Positions 52,217 to 61,319 of a stretch of 64,000 nt of DNA are shown here, piece after piece; the first letter of the stretch is position 1; the number at the start of each line of letters is the position of its first letter. Source of the DNA: Bin94 sp965215535 (lineage in GTDB: Bacteria; Gemmatimonadota; Gemmatimonadetes; Longimicrobiales; Gaopeijiaceae); assembly GCA_965215535.1 (NCBI GenBank), contig OZ244063.1:2294001-2358000 (forward strand), read 5' to 3'. The translations under genes and the position numbers were made by a program. The notes under the pieces were generated by a model. The model did not search any database and was not told the origin of the DNA. It worked only from the letters and a program-made list of their open reading frames with translations.

Positions 52217-55200
52217 GGAACAGCGGCGGAACGCACATCCCCACCCAGCAGCCGCAGCGTCTCCTCGGTCGTCAGGCGCACGGGGACGTCGGCGTCGGCC
52301 AGGAGCCGGTCGGCGAGTTCGCGCTTGTGGCGGTGCAGCTCAACGATCTGCTCCTCGATGGTGCCGCGCACAACCAGGCGGTAGATCGTCACCGGTCGCG
52401 TCTGGCCAATGCGGTGGGCGCGGTCGGAGGCCTGATCCTCGGCGGCCGGGTTCCACCATGGGTCCATGTGAATGACATAGTCGGCCGCAGTCAGATTCAG
52501 CCCCACACCGCCCGCCTTCAGCGAGATCAGAAAGAGGTCGCCCTCGCCGCGCTGAAAGGCCCGGATCCGCTCTGCGCGCACCCTTGCCGGAGTCGATCCG
52601 TCCAGGTGTTGGCAGGGAATTCCCGCATTCCTTACATGCGCCTGAACCAGCCGCAGATGTCGCACAAATTGTGAAAAGACAAGCACGCGGTGACCGCCGC
52701 GGCGCAGCTCGTCCAGGGTGTCGGCAAAGACCTGCAGCTTGGAGCTCGCAGGTCCGCCCGCATGCACAAGTTCCGGATTGCAACACGCAAGGCGAAGTCG
52801 CGTCAGGTGCGTCAGAATTTGCATGCGGTGGGCCTCGCCATCGCTCCCGCCGCTGGCCAGCGCCTCCAGATCGTCGAGCGCGCGCAGGCGCAATCCCTCG
52901 TAGAAGGCGGCCTCGGCGGGCGACATCTCGACAAGGAGAGTGACCTCGGTGCGCGAGGGCAGATCGTCGAGCACATCGGCCTTGACCCTGCGCAGAACAA
53001 AAGGCCGGGTCAGGCGTCGCAGGCGCATGCGGGCGACCGGATCGCGGGCCCGCTCAATCGGCAGGGCAAATTGTTCGCGAAAGCTGCGGGCGCTTCCGAG
53101 CAGTCCCGGATTGAGAAAGGAGAAGATGGAGTGAAGGTCGGCCAGATTGTTCTGTATGGGAGTGCCGGTCGTGACCATGCGAAAGCGCGCCCTGAGCCTG
53201 CGCGATGCACGGGCTCGCCGCGTCGCCGGATTCCGGATCGCCTGGGCCTCGTCCAGAACCACGCTGCTCCAATGCACAGCCGCCAGAAGATCGCTGTCGT
53301 TGTGCAACAATCCATATGTTGTGATAAAGAGATCGCCAGGAGCGGGGTTGTCGAGCAGGCGCGCGCGCGCGGTGGCGGATCCGGTCAGCGACCGCACCTT
53401 CAGCGAAGGAGCGAAGCGGCGCACCTCCTCCACCCAATTGTCCACAACCGAGGTGGGCGCCACCACCAGCGCCGGGCCATCGGCTGCCCGCGCAAGCAAC
53501 AACGCCAGCGTCTGCACCGTCTTGCCCAACCCCATGTCGTCGGCCAGACAGGCGCCCCCCCCCCAGTGACTCAGCCGAACCAGCCAGCGAAATCCCTCTT
53601 CCTGATAGGGGCGCAAAGCGGTTTGGAGGCCTGGCGGAATTTGAGGATCCAGCGATTCCGCCTCGCGCAATTTCCTGTGCAGGCGCTTCCACCGGGCGTC
53701 GGCTCTGAGGTGGGCATCGCCCAGGAGATCGTCGAGGGCAAGCGCTGCAAGTCCATTCAGCCGCAGCGCCTTCCCGCCGGTGGGCGTCGAGAGTGCGCGC
53801 AGATCCTCGAGCTGGCGCCGGAATGAGGTCGTCAGCGACAGAAAGGCGCCATCCCCCAGGGACACAAAGCGCGAAGAGGGATTTGCGTCGAGCATCTCGA
53901 AGAGTGTGCGCAGATCGACCGCCCGCCCCCGGTCCACCCTCACCGAACCCGATGCGGTGAACCAGTCCGTTGCTGACTTGACGGTCAGCCGCAGCGCCGA
54001 CGCCCCCGCCCGACCCGCAATGCGGAAGGGCTGCCCCTGTGGCCATTGACAGCGCGCACCCGTCGCCTCGAGCTGTTCGATCAGCTCCAGACATTCCACC
54101 GGATCCTGCAGGGCGAGTGTACAGTCGGACCCGATGGTGGCGAGAGTCGGACAGGCCTGGACGAGCTCCTGCAGCGCCTCGCGTTCGGCCTCCGGATCGC
54201 GTGCTGCCTGCACGCCCTCGCCCCCGACGGCGGCAAAGGTGGCGAGATCGCCATCGCCAGGCCGAAAGAAGATCCCCGAAGCGGGGACCGGCTCGACCCG
54301 GATCGCCACATTCAGCCCAGCACCGCCCGGCGCCAGCCGCACCCAGGGAATGGGATCGCCTGCAATCTGCCGCGCCGCACGGGCGTCGCCCCCCAGAGCC
54401 CCCCGAATCCGGATCTCGTCCGAGAGCGCCGCGAGCGCGTGGATCAGACGGTCGCGCGTCGTGGCCGGAAAGAACGCCCCCTCCGGCGGAATCCAGGTGC
54501 AGAGCCTGCGGTGGGCATCGCTGAAGCGCGTCACCTCGCAGCGGGTCGGTCTCGTCATGACCGTGCGGTACCGGGCCGGAGCGGTTTCGGCGAGATGCGG
54601 ACTCAGCGTCACCCGAAGCTGGCCTTCGCAGTCCTCAATGGCAATTTCGGGGTCGCGCCGCACCACCTCGATCGCCTGCCCCCCGGCACCGAAGACGGCC
54701 GGGTGCCCGGCCAGCGCAAAGACCCCCGCCCGGGGCAGATGGACGCCCGCTCCTGCGCACACGCTCTCTTCGGCAATGCAGTCGATCACCCTGTGGTCCT
54801 GTTCGCTCAGATGACCGGGATCATCCGCGCGCGCCCGCAATCTGCGGAGCGCCACCACCCGGCCCCGGCCCCACCCCCCACGGCGCAGACGGCTCTGTGC
54901 GCGGGGCACAACCCTGAACCCGTCCGCATCGGCCTCGATCACCACCCATGCCAGCCTCCGGTCGGCGTTGGCAGGAGCGGGCTGACTGTGTGCCGGCGCC
55001 GTCCTCTCGGACTCGTGCGCATGCTGTTCGATTCCGCGCAGCGCAGCTTCCCACTCCGGGGCCGGCGCCAGGAGTGCGGCCAGCGTTGTCGTCCCCATCC
55101 TTTGGTGCCCGACCCTGGCCGCCTCGGCCGGATCGTCGGTGGCCGCCAGAGCCTGCGCCAGCTCTGCCGCCCGGTCGCATTCCAAACCATTGTCGGAAGA

Positions 55201-56532
55201 GGCCGCAGCCACGCGCCCGATCACCTCTGCCGCCTCGGTCGCAAGCCAGAGGTAGCCATGCGCATGCGCGCGCAGTCCGAACTCCGAGAGCGCAGCGGGG
55301 CCGCCCCCTTCGACAAACGACCGCAGCGACTGTCCCCAGCAGGCCAGCAGGCCCAGACAGAGACCTCGGAGCGAGACCGGAACGATTCCGCTGAAGGCGG
55401 TCGGGTCTTCGCCGGCGCTGAGGTGGGTCGCCCCCTGGACCAGATCGGGAATCTCCCGGTCGATCTCCAGCCGCGATCCGGTGCGCAGAAGCTGTTCCAG
55501 GAGCGCCGCGTTGGCCGGGTTGGAGCGGCGCACCAGCGAGAGGAGCGCAAGGGCAAAGGACGGCGCTGCAGGAAAGACATTGCGGCGGCGGGTTCCGGCC
55601 CGGGCGTGCGCAATGGCCTCGCGAATTCGCCGGGCGGCAGCCACATCGTCGCCCTCGAGGGTGGAGATCATCGCCAGGGTCGAAGCCTGGTCCACGCGGG
55701 CCTGCCGACTGTGGGCCGCAGCATCGGGAAGCGCGGCGAAGAGATCCAGGGCCCGGTCGGCGCGCCCCTGCAACAGCCGAATCAGCGCCACCCAGCCGCC
55801 ATATGCCCCCGGATCGGCGCTGCTCCCGGCCAGAGCCTTTAGGAGCGGAACGGGATCGGCGGCGTGGGCGACACACGCGGCCAGACAGGCTCGAGCGGCA
55901 TCGTCGATCCAGCGCCCGGGCAGCGTTGCAAGCAGTCCGGCCCCCCCTGGATGGGCGAGCCAGCGCCACTCGCAGGGCGTAATTGCCGGCAGAGCGTGGC
56001 CGAGATCGTCGAAGCGGCCGGCCACCACATGGCGCCGGACCATCCCCTCGGCGTCGCCCTCCACTGCCGGGCGGACCTCGGCGGGCAGGGTGCGGACAAA
56101 GTGGCTCTCGATTGTGGACAGCGACCCTTCGCGAAGGGCTTGCAGGGTCAGCCAGGGAGCCCAGCGACCGTACACCGTCAGATGCTGCCGCGCATTGCGG
56201 TAGGCGATCCCGGCGGCGATCAGTGCGTCGGCCGTATCCCTGTACGCCCCCTCCGAAACGGTCTCTCCCGGGCCATCCTGGAGGCCGCAGGCCCCCACTG
56301 CGCGCGCAATTGCAGCAGCCGTGGCCGCAGCGGGGTAACAGACGCCCAGAGCCAGCGCGACCTGCCGCGCCGCCTGCGGAAGCGCCCGGTAGCTCGCCTC
56401 GAGGATCTCTGCCTCGCGGGCTCCTCCCGCGCCCGCAGTCAACCGCGTGGCTGCCACGGCGTCCCCATCGTCTTTGCCCGGCCAACGCTTCGCCGCACGC
56501 CGCGCCCGTCCGGCATCGTCCACGGATCGCAC
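52213..56532 (-). CDS. SNF2-family helicase with large N-terminal helical region
   Basis: About 1439 residues. The first 600 are alanine- and arginine-rich helices that look repeat-like, with no motif I recognise; residues 600-960 are mixed. The SNF2 ATPase core spans about 975-1430: 'LADDMGLGKTVQTLALLL' (motif I), 'VLDEAQAIRNP' (DEAQ), 'TGTPIQNNLADLHSI' (III), 'LVFSQFVRHLRLVQAH' (IV) and 'SDRAHRIGQTRPVTIYRLV' (VI). It should be a DNA translocase. The start is uncertain; I use a GTG at 56532. It is coupled to the sugar nucleotidyltransferase gene by overlap, an odd operon partner, and is divergent from the M23 gene. Confidence 0.88.
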   Translation of the reverse strand: MRSVDDAGRARRAAKRWPGKDDGDAVAATRLTAGAGGAREAEILEASYRALPQAARQVALALGVCYPAAATAAAIARAVGACGLQDGPGETVSEGAYRDTADALIAAGIAYRNARQHLTVYGRWAPWLTLQALREGSLSTIESHFVRTLPAEVRPAVEGDAEGMVRRHVVAGRFDDLGHALPAITPCEWRWLAHPGGAGLLATLPGRWIDDAARACLAACVAHAADPVPLLKALAGSSADPGAYGGWVALIRLLQGRADRALDLFAALPDAAAHSRQARVDQASTLAMISTLEGDDVAAARRIREAIAHARAGTRRRNVFPAAPSFALALLSLVRRSNPANAALLEQLLRTGSRLEIDREIPDLVQGATHLSAGEDPTAFSGIVPVSLRGLCLGLLACWGQSLRSFVEGGGPAALSEFGLRAHAHGYLWLATEAAEVIGRVAAASSDNGLECDRAAELAQALAATDDPAEAARVGHQRMGTTTLAALLAPAPEWEAALRGIEQHAHESERTAPAHSQPAPANADRRLAWVVIEADADGFRVVPRAQSRLRRGGWGRGRVVALRRLRARADDPGHLSEQDHRVIDCIAEESVCAGAGVHLPRAGVFALAGHPAVFGAGGQAIEVVRRDPEIAIEDCEGQLRVTLSPHLAETAPARYRTVMTRPTRCEVTRFSDAHRRLCTWIPPEGAFFPATTRDRLIHALAALSDEIRIRGALGGDARAARQIAGDPIPWVRLAPGGAGLNVAIRVEPVPASGIFFRPGDGDLATFAAVGGEGVQAARDPEAEREALQELVQACPTLATIGSDCTLALQDPVECLELIEQLEATGARCQWPQGQPFRIAGRAGASALRLTVKSATDWFTASGSVRVDRGRAVDLRTLFEMLDANPSSRFVSLGDGAFLSLTTSFRRQLEDLRALSTPTGGKALRLNGLAALALDDLLGDAHLRADARWKRLHRKLREAESLDPQIPPGLQTALRPYQEEGFRWLVRLSHWGGGACLADDMGLGKTVQTLALLLARAADGPALVVAPTSVVDNWVEEVRRFAPSLKVRSLTGSATARARLLDNPAPGDLFITTYGLLHNDSDLLAAVHWSSVVLDEAQAIRNPATRRARASRRLRARFRMVTTGTPIQNNLADLHSIFSFLNPGLLGSARSFREQFALPIERARDPVARMRLRRLTRPFVLRRVKADVLDDLPSRTEVTLLVEMSPAEAAFYEGLRLRALDDLEALASGGSDGEAHRMQILTHLTRLRLACCNPELVHAGGPASSKLQVFADTLDELRRGGHRVLVFSQFVRHLRLVQAHVRNAGIPCQHLDGSTPARVRAERIRAFQRGEGDLFLISLKAGGVGLNLTAADYVIHMDPWWNPAAEDQASDRAHRIGQTRPVTIYRLVVRGTIEEQIVELHRHKRELADRLLADADVPVRLTTEETLRLLGGDVRSAAVP

Positions 56533-56648
56533 AACCCCGAGGGGAAGAATGCGCGAGCCGAGGCAACCGGAAGATCGAAACCCGGCATCTTGACAGGGTG
56601 TGTATCCATGGGTTCCGCACGCTCCGAGGAGTTGAAAACGGCCCCCGC

Positions 56649-56676
56649 TTGACGATTGCGCGAGGCCCGTTATCTT
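56649..56676 (+). promoter_or_regulatory. Sigma-70-like promoter of the M23 endopeptidase gene
   Basis: TTGACG (56649-56654), a 16-nt spacer and TATCTT (56671-56676). Transcription would start around 56683, only about 3 nt before the ATG at 56686, and no Shine-Dalgarno is present, so the mRNA may be leaderless. Confidence 0.6.
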
Positions 56677-56685
56677 ATCGACCCT

Positions 56686-57615
56686 ATGAAAATCGACAAG
56701 TGGGCGGTGGTTCTCGTCAGCGAGTCCACCCGCAAGACTCGACAGTTCAAGGTGCCCGGCCTGGCCGTGCGCCACAGCACCCGGATTGCGCTTGCGCTGG
56801 GCGGCCTTCTGATGGCCGTGCTGGTCTTTGCGGCGATCCGGGGCGGGAATGCACTGCACTTTGCCTCGCTGCGTCAGGAAAACCGGATCCTCACCGAAGA
56901 GCTCAACCGGATGCGGGCGACTGTATCGCAGATCGGCGGCGAGATCGACGACCTCGCCGAGAAGGATCGCAGAAATCGCATGCTGGCGGGGCTGATCGAG
57001 ATCGATCCCGAGGTCTTTGCGGTGGGAATTGGCGGACCCGGCATGGAAAATCCATCGGAAACGCCCCTCTGGCAGCACGATCCCGGCGCCTCGGCAGCCG
57101 TCCATGCAATCAACTACGATCTGGCCACGCTCGCGCGCAAGGCCGATCTCCTCGAGAGCAGCTTCGCCGAGACCGAGGCCTCCTTTGAGAATCGGCACGA
57201 CCGGATGCGGGCCATGCCGACGCTGCTCCCCGCCTTCGGTCCCATATCCAGTCATTACAGCCATCACCGCCGGCACCCGGTGTACGGCGACTTCCGGCCC
57301 CACCCCGGAGTCGATCAGAGCGGTTCCATTGGCGCTCCCTTTGTGGCCACGGCCGATGGACGGGTCACATTCTCCGGGTGGAAACCGGGCTACGGCTACA
57401 CAATCCAGATCGATCACGGAGCCGGATTCAGCACGCTCTATGGCCATGCATCCCGCCTTCTGGTGTCTGCGGGCGACGTGGTGCAGCGCGCCCAGACCAT
57501 CGGCGAAATCGGGTGTACCGGCGTCTGCACCGGTCCCCATGTTCACTACGAAATCTGGGTCGATGGAGAACCCGTCAATCCACTCGACTATGTTCTCCTG
57601 CCCATCGGGCTCTAA
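56686..57615 (+). CDS. M23-family peptidoglycan endopeptidase
   Basis: A 309-aa membrane-anchored protein: a cytoplasmic start, one membrane segment around residues 37-56, then a coiled coil ('LRQENRILTEELNRMRATVSQIGGEIDDL'), and a C-terminal peptidase_M23 domain. The zinc site is seen as 'DFRPHPGVDQSG' (HxxxD near residue 207) and 'TGPHVHYEIWVDG' (HxH near 285). It should cut peptidoglycan cross-links in the periplasm during growth or division. The start follows a promoter by only a few nt. Confidence 0.92.
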   Translation: MKIDKWAVVLVSESTRKTRQFKVPGLAVRHSTRIALALGGLLMAVLVFAAIRGGNALHFASLRQENRILTEELNRMRATVSQIGGEIDDLAEKDRRNRMLAGLIEIDPEVFAVGIGGPGMENPSETPLWQHDPGASAAVHAINYDLATLARKADLLESSFAETEASFENRHDRMRAMPTLLPAFGPISSHYSHHRRHPVYGDFRPHPGVDQSGSIGAPFVATADGRVTFSGWKPGYGYTIQIDHGAGFSTLYGHASRLLVSAGDVVQRAQTIGEIGCTGVCTGPHVHYEIWVDGEPVNPLDYVLLPIGL

Positions 57616-57686
57616 CCGAACTCCAGAAATCCTGTCATCCTTCCCCACCTGCCCGTCCCCCTCTGTTTCCAAGGAAGAAATCGATA

Positions 57687-58460
57687 ATGCGCCGTAACCC
57701 CGTTCCGGGTCTCACCGCTCTCTTCGTCGTTCTGCTGCTTTCCGCCGCCTGCGCCCCCGCCGATGTTTCGATCGAGGTCTCGCTTGGCGAGGGCGCCGAG
57801 ATGATGGCGCTGGAATCGGTCGAGGTTCAACTGCTGCCCTATGACCGGGACGCCATCTTCGATTCGCTTGGAGCCGCAGCCCCGAGGCCCGAGCCGCAGG
57901 TGCCAGCCGATCTGGTGGCCGCGCAGGACGAGGTGGCGGCCGCCCGTCAGGCCTGGCGCAACGCCGATGCCCGCTGGAACGAGTTGCGCGACCAGACGCG
58001 GACACTGGTGGAGCAGCTCGAGGATCTGAACCCGGCCGAGCGCCAGTACAACACCCTTTACGCCGAATACGAACAGGTCGAGAGCGAGCTTGCGAGAGCC
58101 GAGCGCGAACAGGAGCAGCTCTTCGAGACCTTTACCGAGCTCCAGGGCGCGATTATCGGTCGCAGCGACAGCATGCGCATCGTGTTGCAGGACTGGGAGG
58201 ACGAGGCCTTCGTCGATGTCGATATGGTGATTGCGGCCAAGGTTGCGGAATCCGGGATGGATGCCGTGGCCGACACCACCGACACAGGCGGATTCGCCGA
58301 CTTCCAGGATGGCGTCGCGCCTGGTTCCTACTGGGTCCATGCCCGCTACGAGCTCCCCACCGAGGAGCTGTACTGGAACGTTCCCGTCATGGTCACGCGC
58401 GAAGAGCCTTTCGTGCTTCGCCTCTACCGTGACAATGCAATGGTGCGCCCGATCCGCTGA
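57687..58460 (+). CDS. Coiled-coil lipoprotein of unknown function
   Basis: A 257-aa lipoprotein: signal 'LTALFVVLLLSAAC' with lipobox SAAC. Residues 30-60 form a short beta segment, then 'LVAAQDEVAAARQAWRNADARW' to 'ELARAEREQEQLFETF' is a long coiled coil (residues about 70-150), and a beta-sandwich-like C-terminus with 'GSYWVHARYELPTEELYWNV' follows, similar to carboxypeptidase-regulatory or transthyretin-like folds. AAGGAAG sits 9 nt upstream. It follows the M23 gene by 71 nt and may be cotranscribed; both could act on the cell wall, which is inference. Confidence 0.78.
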   Translation: MRRNPVPGLTALFVVLLLSAACAPADVSIEVSLGEGAEMMALESVEVQLLPYDRDAIFDSLGAAAPRPEPQVPADLVAAQDEVAAARQAWRNADARWNELRDQTRTLVEQLEDLNPAERQYNTLYAEYEQVESELARAEREQEQLFETFTELQGAIIGRSDSMRIVLQDWEDEAFVDVDMVIAAKVAESGMDAVADTTDTGGFADFQDGVAPGSYWVHARYELPTEELYWNVPVMVTREEPFVLRLYRDNAMVRPIR

Positions 58461-58607
58461 CCGGGACTGCTGTTTCGCACCGGCGGGTGGGTGCGCTGTA
58501 CGCCCCGATGCGCCGTTCCCGGCTGCCGTGACGCTGCGCCGGGCAGCCCGTGGGGTTCCGGAGATTGGCTGTGCGACCGGTCGGAACACGCCCGGCGGGT
58601 GGCCCGC

Positions 58608-59198
58608 ATGATTGCCGGAATTGTGCTGGCGGCGGGATCCTCGACCCGCATGGGAAGCCCCAAGGCGCTCCTGAAGCTGCAGGGCGCGACCTTTCTGCGA
58701 CGCCTGGCGGATGCGCTCCGGCGCGGTGGCTGCGACGAGCTTCTGGCTGTGGTCGCGGCAGACCCTGGCGCGGTGGCCGCCGAGGCGGGGCAGGCCGGAT
58801 TCCGAAGGGCGCTGAACCCCGGGGGCGAGGGCGGCCAGATCGGTTCGTTGCGGGTTGGCCTTGCAGCGCTGGATACCCTTGAGCCCCGACCCCGCGCATT
58901 TCTCTTTACCCCTGTGGACAATCCCGCCATTCAGGTCGAAACGGTTCGCGCGCTGATCGCCGCCTGGCGCAGATCCGGCACCCGTATTGTGATGCCGCGC
59001 TGTGGACGCGAGCGCGGACACCCCGTTCTGGTTGACATGGCCATTGCGCCCGAGTTCCATGCGCCGGGGCTGACCGAGGGCGCCCGCGATGTGGTGCGGC
59101 GCGACCCCGGCCGCGTCCTGGAGGTGAGGGTGGACGATCGGGGAACGATCGACGACCTTGACACGCCCGAGCGCTACCGGGCACGGGTGGCGCGATGA
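58608..59198 (+). CDS. MobA/MocA-like molybdenum cofactor nucleotidyltransferase
   Basis: A 196-aa NTP-transferase with 'GIVLAAGSSTRMGSPKALLKLQG' at the N-terminus, the nucleotidyltransferase signature, then 'FLFTPVDNPAIQVETVRALI' (metal-binding D) and 'RERGHPVLVDMAI', which together match MocA (molybdopterin cytidylyltransferase) rather than MobA. It should attach CMP to molybdopterin for xanthine-dehydrogenase-type enzymes. Its stop overlaps the XdhC gene start by 4 nt (ATGA), in line with that role. Confidence 0.86.
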   Translation: MIAGIVLAAGSSTRMGSPKALLKLQGATFLRRLADALRRGGCDELLAVVAADPGAVAAEAGQAGFRRALNPGGEGGQIGSLRVGLAALDTLEPRPRAFLFTPVDNPAIQVETVRALIAAWRRSGTRIVMPRCGRERGHPVLVDMAIAPEFHAPGLTEGARDVVRRDPGRVLEVRVDDRGTIDDLDTPERYRARVAR

Positions 59199-60091
59199 AT
59201 CACAGCCGCAGACCCTCGGCCGCAGAGATCGCGCAGCGCATTCTGGAGGCGCTGGGCGCGGGCAAACGCATCCATACGGCAGTCGTCGTCGAGTCGTCGG
59301 AGCCATCGCTCGTGGGACGCCGCTGGTGGGAGTCGGACGGGCGCAGCGGCGGCACGCTGGGAAGCCGCGCATTGAATGACGCGGTGGCCGCAAGGCTGAC
59401 GACGCTCTTCCCCCATCACCGCTCCACGGCAGCCGGCAGTCATCGCTTTGTCTTCGACAAGGGGCGCTGGGCACGGGTTTACCTCGAGCTGCATGGGCCG
59501 CCGCCGGGTCTGACGATTGTGGGCGCGGGTCATATTGCGATTCCCCTGTCTGCAATTGGCGCAATGCTCGGAATGCGCGTCGAGGTTTTGGACGACCGAC
59601 CGGAGTTTGCCGCCCCTGAACGCTTTCCCGACGCCCACGCCGTGCGCGTGATCGACTTTCACGATCCCTTTGCAGACGCCCGACCGGGCCCCGCCGACCA
59701 CGTTGTGCTGGTGACGCGCGGTCACAGCTTCGACTACGAGTGTCTGGCGAGGTTGCTGCGCATGTCTGCGCCCCCGGGGTATATCGGCATGATCGGGAGT
59801 CGGCGGCGGGTCCGCGCAACCCACGAACAGTTGCGGCGCGAGGGCTTTGCCACCGAGGAGTTGCGGCGTGTGCGGGCGCCGGTCGGGCTGGATCTGGGCG
59901 GACAGACGCCGGTCGAGATTGCGGTGGCGGTGGCCGCCGAGATCATTCTTGTCCACGCGGGTGGAACGGGGGTGCCGCTGATGGAGAAGGAGCGCGTGGT
60001 GGAGCGGTTTTTCGGGGACGAAGGGCAGGACGAATCGGAAGAGGCAGCCGCAGCGGAGGCCGGAGATGGACGCCGCAGCGCCGACCGCTGA
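59195..60091 (+). CDS. XdhC-family molybdenum cofactor maturation protein
   Basis: A 298-aa protein. The C-terminal 190 residues are the XdhC Rossmann domain: 'LTIVGAGHIAIPLSAIGAMLGMRVEVLDDRPEF' and 'HVVLVTRGHSFDYECLARLL', 'GYIGMIGSRRRV'. The N-terminal 100 residues hold a diverged XdhC/CoxI domain ('RRWWESDGRSGGTLGSRALN'). XdhC proteins bind molybdenum cofactor and insert it, sulfurated, into xanthine dehydrogenase-type enzymes. It is coupled to the MocA-like gene. The acidic C-terminal tail is unusual. Confidence 0.88.
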   Translation: MNHSRRPSAAEIAQRILEALGAGKRIHTAVVVESSEPSLVGRRWWESDGRSGGTLGSRALNDAVAARLTTLFPHHRSTAAGSHRFVFDKGRWARVYLELHGPPPGLTIVGAGHIAIPLSAIGAMLGMRVEVLDDRPEFAAPERFPDAHAVRVIDFHDPFADARPGPADHVVLVTRGHSFDYECLARLLRMSAPPGYIGMIGSRRRVRATHEQLRREGFATEELRRVRAPVGLDLGGQTPVEIAVAVAAEIILVHAGGTGVPLMEKERVVERFFGDEGQDESEEAAAAEAGDGRRSADR

Positions 60092-60221
60092 TCGCTGTGG
60101 GAGCGCCGCCAGAGGGAGACGAAACACCCGGATGGAATCATCATTGAATGGATTGTATGGCAGAGTCGTCTGCCTGCCCTGATGCCATATCATCAGCCCC
60201 CAACCGAATGGAGCAGACGCA

Positions 60222-60602
60222 ATGGACGAGAAGGACCTGATGAAGCGGCTGGCCGGGCTCGAGGAGCCGGCGGTGCTGGCGACGATCGTGGCCGCGCGGG
60301 GATCGACGCCCCGGAAGACGGGAGCGCGCATGCTGATCGGGCCCGAAGGGGTGATTGCGGGCACGGTGGGCGGAGGCTGCGGCGAAGGCGAGGTGATTGC
60401 GGCTGCGCAGGAGCTGCTCGAGGGCGAGGGGGATGCGCGCATGGTGCGGGTCGATCTGACCGACGATTTCACGACCTGGAGTCCGGCCGTGTGCGGAGGA
60501 ATCATGGATATCTTCATTGAGCGAGCCGATACCGGGGCGGGAGTGCGTGTGGCCGAGGTGGGCGGGGATGGGGAAGACGTCGGTCGGGCAGCCACAGACT
60601 GA
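60222..60602 (+). CDS. Stand-alone XdhC/CoxI domain protein
   Basis: A 126-aa protein that carries only the XdhC_CoxI domain: 'PAVLATIVAARGSTPRKTGARMLI' and 'GTVGGGCGEGEVIAAA' and 'CGGIMDIFIE'. The usual C-terminal Rossmann part is missing, and the neighbouring XdhC already has both domains. It probably pairs with it as a second subunit. A GAGC-rich spacer of 130 nt separates them; no strong promoter is seen, so it may be in the same transcript. Confidence 0.85.
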   Translation: MDEKDLMKRLAGLEEPAVLATIVAARGSTPRKTGARMLIGPEGVIAGTVGGGCGEGEVIAAAQELLEGEGDARMVRVDLTDDFTTWSPAVCGGIMDIFIERADTGAGVRVAEVGGDGEDVGRAATD

Positions 60603-60656
60603 CGCCGCGCGACCTGACTGCCGAACGGCGCAGCGAGGAAAACCGACCGCAGCGAT

Positions 60657-61319
60657 ATGGGTTCCGAACGCGATGAGAGGACCGGGCCGGAGACGAGCGC
60701 CCGTCCAGTGAAAAACACCGGGGCCGATGCCCGACTTACCCCGCACGGCGAGAGCAAAGGGGGCGGCGAAGAGGACGGGATCGAGAGCGAAAGAGAGGCC
60801 ACCGGCGGCGAGATGGTCGCCATTCACTATCAGAGACCGGGCCGCCCCACCGCAATCTACCGGCAGCGGGTGCTGGAACGGCGCAGCGACGCAATCATCA
60901 CCCTTCAGCCGCATACGCCGCTCGCCAAGCCCATGCGCGTGGAGGGCCGAACGATCCTGGAACCCGGATCGCCGGTCGTCTGGTTCACCTTTCCGGGACG
61001 GTGGCACGACATTGGCCTCTTCGCGCTCGCCAACGGCATCCCAACCGGCCTCTACGCCAACATTCTGACCCCGGTCGAGTTCATCAGTCCCCACGAATGG
61101 CACACCACCGACCTCTACCTCGATATCTGGATTCCACATGGCGGCCGGGCCCGGCTTTTGGACGAAGACGAGCTGCAGGCAGCCGAATCGGCGGGACTGA
61201 TCGCAAGAGAGCTGGCCGAGCGCGCCAGGGAGGAGGCCGGGAGGTTGTTGCGGGGGTGGGGGAGAGGGTGGCTTTTTCCCTCCGGTTCGGATCCGTCTTC
61301 GCCCCGGGTGCCGCTGTGA
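60657..61319 (+). CDS. DUF402 family protein
   Basis: A 220-aa protein from the chosen ATG, or about 168 aa from the ATG at 60813. Residues 55-200 match DUF402: 'VAIHYQRPGRPTAIYRQRVLER', 'PVVWFTFPGRWHDIGLF', 'GLYANILTPVEF', 'WHTTDLYLDIWIPHGGRARLLDEDELQAA'. Members are nucleoside-tri/diphosphate phosphatases or RNase-linked proteins with a beta-barrel core. The N-terminal 50 residues are polar, probably disordered, or not translated. Its 3' 205 bases are overlapped antisense by the tail of the DUF3226 gene. Confidence 0.78.
   Translation: MGSERDERTGPETSARPVKNTGADARLTPHGESKGGGEEDGIESEREATGGEMVAIHYQRPGRPTAIYRQRVLERRSDAIITLQPHTPLAKPMRVEGRTILEPGSPVVWFTFPGRWHDIGLFALANGIPTGLYANILTPVEFISPHEWHTTDLYLDIWIPHGGRARLLDEDELQAAESAGLIARELAERAREEAGRLLRGWGRGWLFPSGSDPSSPRVPL

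Noticed and set aside
57612..59819. 735-aa minus-strand frame over the coiled-coil lipoprotein and XdhC genes
   Set aside because: The plus-strand genes have clear motifs and coupled starts; this frame is compositional noise.
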